Below, in pieces: positions 20,637-28,018 of a stretch of 42,052 nucleotides of DNA. The position numbers were made by a program, and so were the translations under genes. The notes under the pieces were generated by a model. That model was not told the DNA's origin and did not search any database. It saw only the letters and a list, made by a program, of their open reading frames with translations. The DNA comes from a virus: positions 1-42,052 of IMG/VR virus record IMGVR_UViG_3300047629_000038, one strand, 5' to 3'. Numbering within the stretch: position 1 is the stretch's first letter; every line of letters begins with the position of its first letter.

Positions 20637-21403
20637 TGACTCCCCTTGTACAAGACCGTCTCGCGCAGCTGGACAAGCTGATGCTCGACCGGTCAAACCA
20701 CACGAGTTTCGAGGACGGCCACTGCGCGACGGAGCTGGTGTCGTGGCTCGCCGATGAACCGTTCAGCGACCATCCGGCTTGCCTGTCCCCAGTCCTCGGC
20801 GCGTTCCTACGCAACTGGAATGACAGCTTGGACGACGAGAGACGCCAGAAACTCAAGCCGTTCCTGCCGCGCACCATCGGGACTGCTGGGGACGGACATG
20901 ATGAGGAGCGCGCGTGGCTCGTTACGGACTGGCTCGTTCGCGTCTGCGCCCCCACGTGGCTCGAACTCGCTGGGGTCGAGGAGTCGCCAGCAGCGCTTCG
21001 TGCGCTTCCTCCGTTGATGGATGGGGATGCCGCGCGTTCCGCGCAGGCCACGATCGAAAAGGCGAGGAAAGAGGGGGCAGCCGCCAGGGCAGCCGCTGGG
21101 GCAGCCGCTGGGGCAGCCGCCTGGGCAGCCGCTGGGGCAGCTGCCAGGGCAGCCGCCTGGGAAGCTGCCAGGGCAGCCGCCTGGGCAGCCGCTGGGGCAG
21201 CCGCTGGGGAAGCCGCTGGGGAAGCCGCCAGGGAAGCCGCTGGGGCAGCCGCTGGGGAAGCCGCTGGGGAAGCCGCTGGGGAAGCCGCCAGGGAAGCCGC
21301 CTGGGCAGCCGTTGAGCCGACGAAGGTGGAGTTGCAGGCATCGGCCTTGGTGCTACTGGGGAGCATGATCAGCCTCGGCGAATCGGAGCGGGAAGTGTCA
21401 TGA
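20636..21403 (+). CDS. Helical protein with a long Ala-rich repeat
   Basis: A 255-residue protein. Residues 1-140 are a helical domain (VTDWLVRVCAPTWLELAGVE is a recognisable phrase of a phage/actinobacterial family of unknown function). Residues about 145-225 are built of AAxAA units in which the variable residue is G, R, W or E, encoded by near-identical 12-base repeats. They should form a long amphipathic helix. The last 25 residues are ordinary again. Related proteins vary in repeat number, suggesting slippage. No enzymatic motif. It lies between the Cys-motif gene and the recombination protein. Confidence 0.55.
   Translation: MTPLVQDRLAQLDKLMLDRSNHTSFEDGHCATELVSWLADEPFSDHPACLSPVLGAFLRNWNDSLDDERRQKLKPFLPRTIGTAGDGHDEERAWLVTDWLVRVCAPTWLELAGVEESPAALRALPPLMDGDAARSAQATIEKARKEGAAARAAAGAAAGAAAWAAAGAAARAAAWEAARAAAWAAAGAAAGEAAGEAAREAAGAAAGEAAGEAAGEAAREAAWAAVEPTKVELQASALVLLGSMISLGESEREVS
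21078..21308 (+). repeat. Imperfect 12-base tandem repeat (GCAGCCGCTGGG-type)
   Basis: About 19 units of 12 bases such as GCAGCCGCTGGG, GAAGCCGCTGGG, GCAGCCGCCTGG and GAAGCCGCCAGG, all in frame and coding Ala-rich tetrapeptides. Units are intermixed, as expected after repeated unequal exchange. Confidence 0.8.
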
Positions 21404-22461
21404 GCGCCGCCGAGCAGATACCAGAGGCCGAGATCGTAGAGGAGGAGGAGCCACGCGAGGCTGTCTCCACTGCTCTAGCCGTGCGCCCCGGTTCGACTGA
21501 CCTGATCCGCGCTGCCTCCCCAGCGGAGCAGATCGAGAAGGCTGTCGAAATGGCGACGGCGCTTGACAAGATCATCAAAGACCGGGGTATGCGCACCAAG
21601 ATGGGCCGGCGGAAGGTCGTGAAGCCCGACGGCAGTGAGGTATGGGAGGACAGTTACCACACGAATGTGGAGGCGTGGCAGACCCTCGCCACGTTCCTCC
21701 GGGTGGCGATCGTCCCTGACGATCCCGAGCCAATACGCGATGACGAGGGGAATGTCAAGTTCGTCTCCTACGAGGTCGCCCGCGAGGTCTACCCCAAAGG
21801 CACGAAGGGGGCGCAGATTCGCAGCGGGAACGCGGTCCCCGAGCATGTCGAGCACGCGATGGTAGAAGGCGCCGAGGGGTTCACCTGCCGGTGCCTCGTC
21901 TACAAGGATGGTGTCGTTGTGGGCGCGGGGTCCTCGCGTTGCACACGTCTGGAGGAAGCGTGGCGCTCAAAGCCCGACTATGCGCTCGAAGGGATGGCGC
22001 AGACCAGGGCGATCGGCCGAAGCATGGCAACCCCCGGACGCTGGATCGTGACCCTAGCGGGATACAACGGTACGCCCGCGGAGGAGATGCCTCCCCAATT
22101 CGAGCAGGAGCCTATCGAGGCAGGCCCGAAGCACGGGCCAGCCGCGGTAGACCAGCAGCTCGCCAATACGCGCCTCGCTCTGGGCTATCTACTCAGCTGT
22201 GAGCCTGACCAGAACCCGGTCGGTGCGATGCTGAACGAGATTGAACGTCGCGCCGGAGGGTATCTGCCGCACCTGCCGCTCGCCACGATCTCACTCGCGG
22301 CGCAGGCAGTGAAAGACCGCCGCGAGCGGCAGAAGGCGAAGGCGACCACGAAGGCATTGCCCGACCGCGCTCTTGATGCTGCCGCCGAGGAGTTCACACG
22401 AGACCCCGACATGGAGCGCGCCGAAGCCATTCTCGCAGCGGAGCACGGAGCGCAGGCATGA
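21400..22461 (+). CDS. Phage recombination-type protein (possible ssDNA-annealing function)
   Basis: A 353-residue protein overlapping the previous gene (ATGA). The central part follows a pattern I associate with an actinophage family found in recombination loci: HTNVEAWQTLATFLRVAIVP, then RCLVYKDGVVVGAGSSRCTR, then YALEGMAQTRAIGRSMATPG and IVTLAGYNGTPAEEMP. The M-A-Q-T-R-A...G-R/K-A and ATPAEEMP-like phrases are shared with RecT/Erf-style neighbours. The C-terminal 110 residues are helical and variable. An annealing role is inferred from this resemblance and from integrase nearby; no exonuclease partner is visible. Confidence 0.5.
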   Translation: MSAAEQIPEAEIVEEEEPREAVSTALAVRPGSTDLIRAASPAEQIEKAVEMATALDKIIKDRGMRTKMGRRKVVKPDGSEVWEDSYHTNVEAWQTLATFLRVAIVPDDPEPIRDDEGNVKFVSYEVAREVYPKGTKGAQIRSGNAVPEHVEHAMVEGAEGFTCRCLVYKDGVVVGAGSSRCTRLEEAWRSKPDYALEGMAQTRAIGRSMATPGRWIVTLAGYNGTPAEEMPPQFEQEPIEAGPKHGPAAVDQQLANTRLALGYLLSCEPDQNPVGAMLNEIERRAGGYLPHLPLATISLAAQAVKDRRERQKAKATTKALPDRALDAAAEEFTRDPDMERAEAILAAEHGAQA

Positions 22462-22470
22462 AGATTGAAC

Positions 22471-22499
22471 GGCAAGTATGTCTTCAGAGCACGTACATT
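22471..22499 (+). repeat. Shared leader element, copy 2
   Basis: Identical over 29 bases to 16141-16169 and followed by TTCGCGGCTAGGTT (22509-22522), also shared. It starts nine bases after the stop of the recombination-type gene and leads into the second winged-helix gene. Confidence 0.8.
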
Positions 22500-22543
22500 C
22501 TGCGGCTTTTCGCGGCTAGGTTTGGAGGGTCCTCTAACCGATT

Positions 22544-22574
22544 GCCCCCCGCGCTGGTTGGACAGCCGGGGGGC
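22544..22574 (+). promoter_or_regulatory. GC-rich leader hairpin before winged-helix gene 2
   Basis: GCCCCCC (22544-22550) pairs with GGGGGGC (22568-22574) with inner GCTG/CAGC. It ends 26 bases before the ATG at 22601. Nearly the same hairpin precedes the integrase and, on the other strand, the secreted-protein gene. Confidence 0.55.
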
Positions 22575-22600
22575 GCGGCACCGAAAGGCGGTACCTTCCG

Positions 22601-22864
22601 ATGCAGTCCGAATCCAAGCAGTTTCCCGACGGCGAGCCCGCGACGGAGCGCATCATCGTGTTGCAGTTCCTCCGCAAGGACCGCTCCGAATGGTGGTCCC
22701 GGACGGAAGTGCTGCGCAAACTGCGCGACATCGACCCGGACGCGGTGCGGGGGTCCTTGGCGCACCTGGAGCGCCTTGGGCTGCTCGACCGCGCTGGCGC
22801 GCGCTTCAAGGCGTCCGACGGGCTGCGGTACATCGATGTCGTCCTCGACCTCATCTGTCTGTGA
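22601..22864 (+). CDS. Winged-helix DNA-binding protein 2
   Basis: An 87-residue protein: ERIIVLQFLRKDRSEWWSRT, EVLRKLRDIDPDAVRGSLAH, LERLGLLDRAGARFKASDGL. Same helix order, size and W-S-x-x-(D/E)-(L/V) phrase as the protein at 16271, so the two are probably distant paralogues sharing the upstream element. It would bind DNA, perhaps at that element. It opens the long early operon (22.6-31.7 kb). Confidence 0.6.
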   Translation: MQSESKQFPDGEPATERIIVLQFLRKDRSEWWSRTEVLRKLRDIDPDAVRGSLAHLERLGLLDRAGARFKASDGLRYIDVVLDLICL

Positions 22865-22894
22865 TGGTGGGCGTAACTTTCGGGCAGCGCCTAC

Positions 22895-23065
22895 TTGCCG
22901 ATTGAACTGGACCTGACTAAGAACGAGCGTGCCGCGATGTTGAAAGCGAGTGTCCGTAAATGCGGTCGCGGCCATGCGTCCTACCACACGCTGACCGAGC
23001 AGGCCGTGGAACGCAAGTTGCATGAGGCGATCCGGCGAGCGGAGGAGAAGAAGGCCCATGCCTGA
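22895..23065 (+). CDS. 56-residue basic helical protein
   Basis: Start TTG 22895 (ATG 22937 is an alternative). Residues DLTKNERAAMLKASVRKCGR and TEQAVERKLHEAIRRAEEKK give two charged helices. Its end overlaps the next gene by 8 bases. No family recognised. Confidence 0.45.
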   Translation: MPIELDLTKNERAAMLKASVRKCGRGHASYHTLTEQAVERKLHEAIRRAEEKKAHA

Positions 23066-23660
23066 GTCCTCTACCGAGCTGACGGTCCTCGACCGCGTGA
23101 CAGGCGAGCTCGTAGACGTGCGCGGGGAGACCATGGAGCGCCTAGCCCGGTACATCACCGACCTCTTCGAGTTGCGCTCCCAACTCTCCGAGCAGGAGGA
23201 AGTTGTGCAGCGCGAGTTGCTCAACCGGCTCGATAAAGGAGCGTCGTGGACGGTGCGTGTAGGGGACTTCGAGCTGAAGGCGGCGAGCCCCACGGCGGCC
23301 ACCGAGGCGTATGACCCGATGGGGTTGGACGCCGCGCTCGACCATCTGGTACTGAGTGATGAGATCAGCGAGGCTGCCGCCGACGGCGCGCTCATGCGCG
23401 GCGTCGTGATCGAGGTCGTGGTTCCTCGGTCAGCGAGCCCTGAGGAGATCGTGGACAAGCTCAGCAATGCGACGAGCATCGAGATTGCGGATGTGCCCGT
23501 CCGGGTGCTCCGGTGCGCCCCGGTACGCAAGCCGAGCGTCGCTGGTATCAATCGGCTCCGCAAGCTCCTGGGTGTAGGCGAGGCTCTTGACTACGCGAAG
23601 GTGAGACACGAACCGCCGCACCGGCGGGTGAAGGTCAGCTACGTGGGGGCGCGCCCGTGA
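23058..23660 (+). CDS. Hypothetical early protein, helical N-terminus
   Basis: A 200-residue protein from ATG 23058. Residues about 18-60 form a long helix (MERLARYITDLFELRSQLSE, EQEEVVQRELLNRL) followed by a small beta unit (SWTVRVGDFELKAASPT). The second half is mixed (EIADVPVRVLRCAPVRKPS), ending in a basic stretch. The helix-plus-small-domain arrangement recalls Gp157-type recombination accessory proteins, but the match is weak. Position in an early operon supports a replication/recombination role. Confidence 0.45.
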   Translation: MPESSTELTVLDRVTGELVDVRGETMERLARYITDLFELRSQLSEQEEVVQRELLNRLDKGASWTVRVGDFELKAASPTAATEAYDPMGLDAALDHLVLSDEISEAAADGALMRGVVIEVVVPRSASPEEIVDKLSNATSIEIADVPVRVLRCAPVRKPSVAGINRLRKLLGVGEALDYAKVRHEPPHRRVKVSYVGARP

Positions 23661-24001
23661 GTGCCACCCTCACCGCACCTGGCGCCATCCATGACCGCTT
23701 GTGCGAAATCGAGAATGAGATGGCCCTCAAACAGAACGAGTACGAGGCTGCGGCACTCGCTCACTACCGTCAGCGGCGCGAGAAGGAAAAGTCATGGGCA
23801 GAAGAGTTCATGTCGTGCGCGTTCGAGGGTGACCGTAAGCGGACCGTTTCGGAACGGGAGGCGATGGCGGACCGCCAGACCGCGCTGATCGGCGTGGAGG
23901 AGGAGGCGCAGTGGGAGGCGTTGCGTGCGGTGATGCGCACGTTGGAAGCACGCGCCACGATTGGTCAGAGCCTGCTCCGTGCGCAGACGAGGGGCGCCTG
24001 A
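23657..24001 (+). CDS. Coiled-coil early protein
   Basis: A 114-residue protein with GTG start in a GTGA overlap. Almost wholly helical: EIENEMALKQNEYEAAALAH, YRQRREKEKSWAEEF, ADRQTALIGVEEEAQWEALR, LEARATIGQSLLRAQTRG. This phrase order is, from memory, a recurrent companion of recombination genes in actinophages. No enzymatic motif. Confidence 0.5.
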   Translation: MSATLTAPGAIHDRLCEIENEMALKQNEYEAAALAHYRQRREKEKSWAEEFMSCAFEGDRKRTVSEREAMADRQTALIGVEEEAQWEALRAVMRTLEARATIGQSLLRAQTRGA

Positions 24002-24282
24002 TGGGCGACGAGCGCAATCTACCCGATAAGTTCCAGTCAGGTCGTGCTTACAGGGAGGCATTGACTGATGCGATACGACGTGCTGAGGCTGCCCAGCGCG
24101 CAGTAGTTCCTCTCTGTCCCGGCCCCGAAGGCTGCCATGCCCGCTACGACCGGGGGGATCTCGACCTGCTGCCCTTCTTGGAGCCGGCATGGCGCGACTC
24201 GCAGGAATGGGCGGCGGGGGCCGTGGGGCTTGCGTCTGCGTTGCGGTCAATCACTGGGAATCGGATGGAGGCCATGGCGTAA
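24001..24282 (+). CDS. Hypothetical early protein
   Basis: A 93-residue protein; its ATG overlaps the previous stop by one base (TGATG). It contains CPGPEGCHARYDRGD, a possible metal site with only two Cys, and a helical end (QEWAAGAVGLASALRSITG). No family recognised. Confidence 0.45.
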   Translation: MGDERNLPDKFQSGRAYREALTDAIRRAEAAQRAVVPLCPGPEGCHARYDRGDLDLLPFLEPAWRDSQEWAAGAVGLASALRSITGNRMEAMA

Positions 24283-24533
24283 TGCTTACCAAGGGAGAGA
24301 CACGCGTCGGGCGCGAGCATAAGCCGTACGATTTCGGCCGACGTCAGCGGCTACCTTTGACCGATCGTCAGCAGCTCGTTCTCGATCTCATCCCTCCAGG
24401 CAAACCCCAGCGCACGGCAGCCATCGCAGGCGCGTTGGGCATTTCAAGGGATGCTGTCGGGGCTGCTACTTCCTCGCTCGCCCTGCGTGGCCTGATCCAG
24501 CGCTATGGCGTTGGGAGTTGGGTGCGACTGTGA
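24282..24533 (+). CDS. Small winged-helix/HTH protein
   Basis: An 83-residue protein; ATG in TAATG. RQQLVLDLIPPGKPQRTAAI, AGALGISRDAVGAATSSLAL, RGLIQRYGVGSWVRL gives a typical winged HTH with recognition helix around SRDAVGAATSSL. Probably binds DNA and regulates early genes. Confidence 0.55.
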   Translation: MLTKGETRVGREHKPYDFGRRQRLPLTDRQQLVLDLIPPGKPQRTAAIAGALGISRDAVGAATSSLALRGLIQRYGVGSWVRL

Positions 24534-24967
24534 GCCAACGCCACAAGGTGCTCTCGCTCCTCCGCCACGCCGGGGACTCGGGTGTCACGAACGCGGTCTT
24601 CCTCGACTGGCGTATCCCGCGGTTCTCGGCGAGGATCAGGGAGCTCCGTGAGGGGGGATTTGTGATCGAGACCGAGGCCGAGCACAGCTCCCGGGTGCGG
24701 TACACGCTCATGTCGGAGCCCGATGTCGAGCGAGCTGGCAGCAGCCCAGGCTTACCAGCTGGCACCCGGGGTGCCCCCGTTGCCGGCTTGCTGGGCACCG
24801 GGGTTGAGGGCGATGGCGGGGAGGGTTCCCCGGATGCTGGTGACGCATCGTCTGGGCGTCACCCATCCTCAGTGGGGGCCGGGCACCCCGTCGTCGCCCT
24901 CAGCTCCGAGCGGCTGTTCGACATGGAGCCTGAGCGTGTAGGCCACTACGACCGCGAGGCCGCATGA
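24530..24967 (+). CDS. Helix-turn-helix protein with disordered tail
   Basis: A 145-residue protein from GTG 24530 (GTGA overlap). Residues 1-62 form a HTH of the type found in many phages (VLSLLRHAGDSGVTNAVFLD, WRIPRFSARIRELREGGFVI, then a wing). The remaining 80 residues are Gly/Ser/Pro-rich and low in structure. DNA-binding regulator or replication accessory. Confidence 0.55.
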   Translation: MSQRHKVLSLLRHAGDSGVTNAVFLDWRIPRFSARIRELREGGFVIETEAEHSSRVRYTLMSEPDVERAGSSPGLPAGTRGAPVAGLLGTGVEGDGGEGSPDAGDASSGRHPSSVGAGHPVVALSSERLFDMEPERVGHYDREAA

Positions 24968-25182
24968 AACGTTTGTTCTACCTGTGGCTTCGCTGGCGGG
25001 GCTACAAGATCAACGAAATCATCCATGTGCAGCATGTAGATGATCTCTTCTCGAATCCACCGCGCGTCTATCGGCGGTCTAGCGAGCTGGTGATGCGAAG
25101 AGGTCTGTCGGTGCACACCCTAAGATTCCGGCACCTTGACGCCGAGCAGTTGGAAGCGGCCCTAATCGAGGAGGGCGTGTGA
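24964..25182 (+). CDS. Hypothetical small basic protein
   Basis: A 72-residue protein with ATGA overlap. The aromatic-basic N-terminus (RLFYLWLRWRGYKINEIIHV) could touch membrane or nucleic acid; the C-terminus is LDAEQLEAALIEEGV. No family recognised. Confidence 0.45.
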   Translation: MKRLFYLWLRWRGYKINEIIHVQHVDDLFSNPPRVYRRSSELVMRRGLSVHTLRFRHLDAEQLEAALIEEGV

Positions 25183-25385
25183 CTCCTCCGCTCAAGCAGC
25201 ACGCCGTAGAAGCCGAGCGCAACTGCGACTCGTGTGGTGAGGTACAGGATCAGGTCTGTCTCGCGAGCAACGCTCCTTGTGGGCATCATTGCAACCACTC
25301 ATGGTCGCATGATCGCTGTTGTTGGTGTGGTCAGGAGTGGGGCGACGAGCTTGCTCCGCAGCGCAGGCGACGGGAGAAGTCATGA
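25179..25385 (+). CDS. Cys-rich, probably zinc-binding protein
   Basis: A 68-residue protein with GTGA overlap. It has CDSC, VCLASNAPCGHHCNHSW and CCWCGQEW, eight Cys plus several His, enough for two zinc sites. Such small knuckles are common in phage early operons and usually act by protein or nucleic-acid contact. Confidence 0.5.
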   Translation: MTPPLKQHAVEAERNCDSCGEVQDQVCLASNAPCGHHCNHSWSHDRCCWCGQEWGDELAPQRRRREKS

Positions 25386-25615
25386 GCGCGCACAAGGCAC
25401 CCGCGAGCGCGATCCCTCCTCCGATTCCTCAGACCTTGAGTCTCCGGTTCTGCGCGGTCTGTGGCCGCCATGACCGCTTCAAAAACCTATCGCTTCGCCA
25501 CTATCCCCTTGCCCCTACTGCGAACGAGCTAGGCGGGCGCCTGTGTAGGGGGGAAATCGTGGTCGCGGTTTATCGCTTCGATCGCGTCCAAAGACCGAAG
25601 CGGGAAGAGCCATGA
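25382..25615 (+). CDS. Small protein with one C-x-x-C unit
   Basis: A 77-residue protein with ATGA overlap. LRFCAVCGRHDRFKNLSLRH followed by LCRGEIVVAVYRF suggests a compact zinc-supported fold (Cys, Cys, His, Cys). No family recognised. Confidence 0.45.
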   Translation: MSAHKAPASAIPPPIPQTLSLRFCAVCGRHDRFKNLSLRHYPLAPTANELGGRLCRGEIVVAVYRFDRVQRPKREEP

Positions 25616-25839
25616 GCGACCAGCCGATAGCGGCCAACGTGATTGAGGCTGCGAAGGGTGCATTCTCCCGCGCCGTTATCGGTGCCCCGGCCGATTCCTT
25701 GTCGTGTGGGATCGAGGCCGCGATTCGTGCCGCTGACGAAGCCCGCGGGCTGACTGTAGAGGCGAGGCATGGGCACCTGGAGTTGCGGACCCACGAGCGT
25801 CTTGTCGGTCCTTGGGTGCTCGTGGGTGGGGGGGCGTGA
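25612..25839 (+). CDS. Hypothetical small early protein
   Basis: A 75-residue protein with ATGA overlap: a helical first half (VIEAAKGAFSRAVIGAPADS) and a short strand end (LELRTHERLVGPWVLVGGGA). It directly precedes the replication initiator, with no gap. Confidence 0.4.
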   Translation: MSDQPIAANVIEAAKGAFSRAVIGAPADSLSCGIEAAIRAADEARGLTVEARHGHLELRTHERLVGPWVLVGGGA

Positions 25840-26160
25840 ATGCCGTGGGTCAAGCTCGACGACAGCATCGACCAGCACCGCAAGATACGCCGGGCGGGCA
25901 ACGAGGCCGCGGGAGTCTGGATGCGTTCACTGTGCTACTCCGCGGGCGCCCTTACAGACGGCCATGTGGACCCCGAGTGGTTGGTGGAGCGTACGGGGAG
26001 CAAGGCGTCGAAGGTGTCGGAGTTGCTCGTTGTCAGCGGCCTGTGGGAGCCCAACGACGATGGGTGGGGGATTCACGACTACCTGGACTTCAATCCTTCC
26101 CGCGCGTCGGTTCTTGCGAAGCGCGAATCGGACGCGGCGCGGAAGGCGAAGAAAGTCTGA
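25840..26160 (+). CDS. Replication initiator-like winged-helix protein, probably truncated
   Basis: A 106-residue protein starting right after the previous stop. MPWVKLDDSIDQHRKIRRAG, LTDGHVDPEWLVERTG and WGIHDYLDFNPSRASVLAKR form the N-terminal domain of phage replisome-organiser proteins (phage replication initiators with D-Y-L-x-x-N-P-S at the domain end). Family members usually continue for another 50-100 mostly disordered, Arg/Pro-rich residues. Here TGA stops it at 26158, while adjacent frames go on with such a tail, so a frameshift near GAAGAAAG (26150-26157) may have shortened it. It would recruit helicase at the origin. Confidence 0.6.
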   Translation: MPWVKLDDSIDQHRKIRRAGNEAAGVWMRSLCYSAGALTDGHVDPEWLVERTGSKASKVSELLVVSGLWEPNDDGWGIHDYLDFNPSRASVLAKRESDAARKAKKV

Positions 26161-26403
26161 TGAGATTCCATACGGAATCCACGAGGATATCCGGCGGGAC
26201 TCCCGTTGGATTCCACGCCTCGCGCGTACGCGCGCATCGCGGGGGTCCCGTACCCCTACCCCTACTAGGGACCAACCCTCTAGTGATCTCTGGTCGAGGT
26301 TGGCAATGCGATAGGCACGGAGAGGCCCTAAGCATCTGTGGTCGCATGGGTGCGCAGCCCTGGTGCTCCACCGCGACCAGGAGATCGAGAGGGGGTGTTT
26401 CTG
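26161..26403 (+). other. Possible out-of-frame tail of the initiator
   Basis: 243 bases without a start of their own. In one frame they read as an Arg/Thr/Pro-rich tail (RASRGSRTPTPTRDQPSSDL), in another as PVPLPLLGTNPLV, both reminiscent of the usual end of such initiators. Alternatively this is a simple spacer or an origin-type region; I see no clear iterons. Confidence 0.35.
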
Positions 26404-26823
26404 ATGGCAACGACTCTCGACGGTAAGACACGGAGGCTCGCCGGTGAAGCGCGGCAGGCACGGATTGGTGCCGAACATGCCGAGGCTGCGCTGTTGGCGC
26501 ACAAAGCTGAGGCGCGCCAGGCGAAGTTCCTCGATGCGCACAACGAGAACCCGAGTCCGGGTCTTCTCGCGGCATGGGAGCCCGTCCGGCGGCGGATACA
26601 GGACCTGATCGCCGAAGAAGGGGGCGAGTGGAATACATGGCTGGCGATCGTTCACCCGCACCGTGTTCGTGATGGCGAGTGGTGGCTTGCGTGCCCTCCG
26701 AACGTGCGTGGCTGGGTCGCCGAGCGCTACGGTCGCCGGTGGGGATGGGCGTGCCAGGCGCCTGTTCGTTTCGTGGGCTGCACCCATAAGGCGGCGTTGC
26801 CGCAGATCGAGAGGCAGGCATGA
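26404..26823 (+). CDS. Replication-associated protein with DnaA-N-like domain
   Basis: A 139-residue protein with GAGAGGGGGT before ATG 26404. Residues about 1-50 form a charged helix. From residue 57 on, AAWEPVRRRIQDLIAEEGGE, WNTWLAIVHPHRV, GEWWLACPPNVRGWVAERYG matches the pattern W-x-x-V/A...L...W-L...L-x-L-x-x-P...W-V of the DnaA N-terminal interaction domain, also found in phage initiation proteins. It probably works with the initiator upstream in loading helicase. Confidence 0.5.
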   Translation: MATTLDGKTRRLAGEARQARIGAEHAEAALLAHKAEARQAKFLDAHNENPSPGLLAAWEPVRRRIQDLIAEEGGEWNTWLAIVHPHRVRDGEWWLACPPNVRGWVAERYGRRWGWACQAPVRFVGCTHKAALPQIERQA

Positions 26824-27698
26824 GCGACGAGCGCGAGACGGGTCGGGCCGCTACGCATACGGACTCGCAGGAGGACGCGATTCTCGCTGCGTGGCAGGCC
26901 ACGGACGCCCTGTTGCGGCGATATCCTTGGATGGCATTCCGTGCTGGCTATCGCGCAGGGAGGATCCGCGCTGTAGCTGCCGAGGCCGAGCGAGACGCGC
27001 TGAGAGAGGCATTGAGGAATCCAGGTGGGGAACTGCTCCAGGCCATGTGGGCCGATGGCCCTGACCTGCGCGGTATCGACGGCAGGTTCCCGGTGACATG
27101 GGCAGACAGGGCGCGAGAGATTCTGCGTAGGTTTGCGGAGCACATCGATCCTGTGTTCGCGGCCTCCGTCTCCAAGGAGAAGGTGAGCAGTGAGTTGAGC
27201 ATCGCCGCGCAAACAGCGATGGAAGACGCACTGGATGCCGCGGTAGCAAGCGACGGGAACACGATGCCCTGTGATTTCCGTCATGGCTGGCTCGCTTGCC
27301 GTGAGTGGGCTGAGAAACGTCACGTGGAGCGCATGGGACCCGTGGTGTTGGCGACGAGCGAACAGGAGCGTCGGGCTATCGCGGCCGAGGAGCGCGAGCG
27401 GGAGACGCGCCAGGCCCTCGACAAGGTGTGTGCTCTGGTCGCCGTACCTGACTGTGCCTCCTGCCACGCGGAGGGCATCGACTGGGAAGGCGACGAATGG
27501 GCGCCGTGCGAGTGTGTCCTGACCTTGGAGCGCGAGCGGGCACTCCGCGAGGCGCTGGGCGAGCTGGTGCGTCTCCACGACCTCAAGGTAAAGGATCAGG
27601 CTGCGTATGCGCGGGAAGGCGGTGTCGCGAAAGAGCTTGCATGGCAAGCTGGCCGTGTAGCCCTGGCCTGCACCGCACTACAGGAGATGCCGCGGTGA
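26820..27698 (+). CDS. Hypothetical early protein, Arg/Glu-rich with Cys cluster
   Basis: A 292-residue protein with ATGA overlap. Helices rich in Arg/Glu/Ala alternate with CDFRHGWLACREWAEK (residues about 150-165) and CASCHAEGIDWEGDEWAPCE (about 214-235), the latter a probable zinc site. Similar modules (FRHGWLACREWAE, and a Cys pair before long helices) occur in large accessory proteins of phage early operons. No enzyme motif is visible. Confidence 0.5.
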   Translation: MSDERETGRAATHTDSQEDAILAAWQATDALLRRYPWMAFRAGYRAGRIRAVAAEAERDALREALRNPGGELLQAMWADGPDLRGIDGRFPVTWADRAREILRRFAEHIDPVFAASVSKEKVSSELSIAAQTAMEDALDAAVASDGNTMPCDFRHGWLACREWAEKRHVERMGPVVLATSEQERRAIAAEERERETRQALDKVCALVAVPDCASCHAEGIDWEGDEWAPCECVLTLERERALREALGELVRLHDLKVKDQAAYAREGGVAKELAWQAGRVALACTALQEMPR

Positions 27699-28018
27699 GC
27701 GCGCAGAGCATAGAAGCGCTCGCGCGAGCGAACCGGACTCGTCTCGGGATAGCGGCGGTAAGAGCCGCGGTCAGGGCGCATGAACTCTCGATCGAGGCTG
27801 CGCTGCTCGACCCGCGTGCCCGGTCGATGGGCGTGGCGCGGCTCCTCATCGCACAATATGGGTGGGGGGATGACCGGGTAGCTAGAGCGCTGACGAGCGC
27901 CTCCAGTCATCTGTGGGAGTCGCCACCCCGGTTGCCGTTTGTCCACCGGGCTGTGGGCTCGTTGACGGAGCGTGAGCGTGCGGCGATCGTCCAGGCGTGC
28001 AAGGAGACCGGACGGTGA
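27695..28018 (+). CDS. Integration host factor-like protein (actinobacterial mIHF type)
   Basis: A 107-residue protein from GTG 27695. LARANRTRLGIAAVRAAVRA, HELSIEAALLDPRARSMGVA, RLLIAQYGWGDDRVARALTS follows the mIHF/S13-like pattern: a basic helix with A-N-R-x-R, a short segment ending in L-L/D-P, then V-x-x-L-L...x-G-x-x-R-A-R/A-x-x-L. mIHF-type proteins bend DNA and assist integration and excision; a phage copy beside its own integrase system makes sense. The C-terminal 40 residues are extra. The match is by pattern only. Confidence 0.5.
   Translation: MSAQSIEALARANRTRLGIAAVRAAVRAHELSIEAALLDPRARSMGVARLLIAQYGWGDDRVARALTSASSHLWESPPRLPFVHRAVGSLTERERAAIVQACKETGR

Noticed and set aside
21078-21308. 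CRISPR array
   Set aside because: Units of 12 bases without spacers, in frame inside a protein gene; it is a coding tandem repeat.
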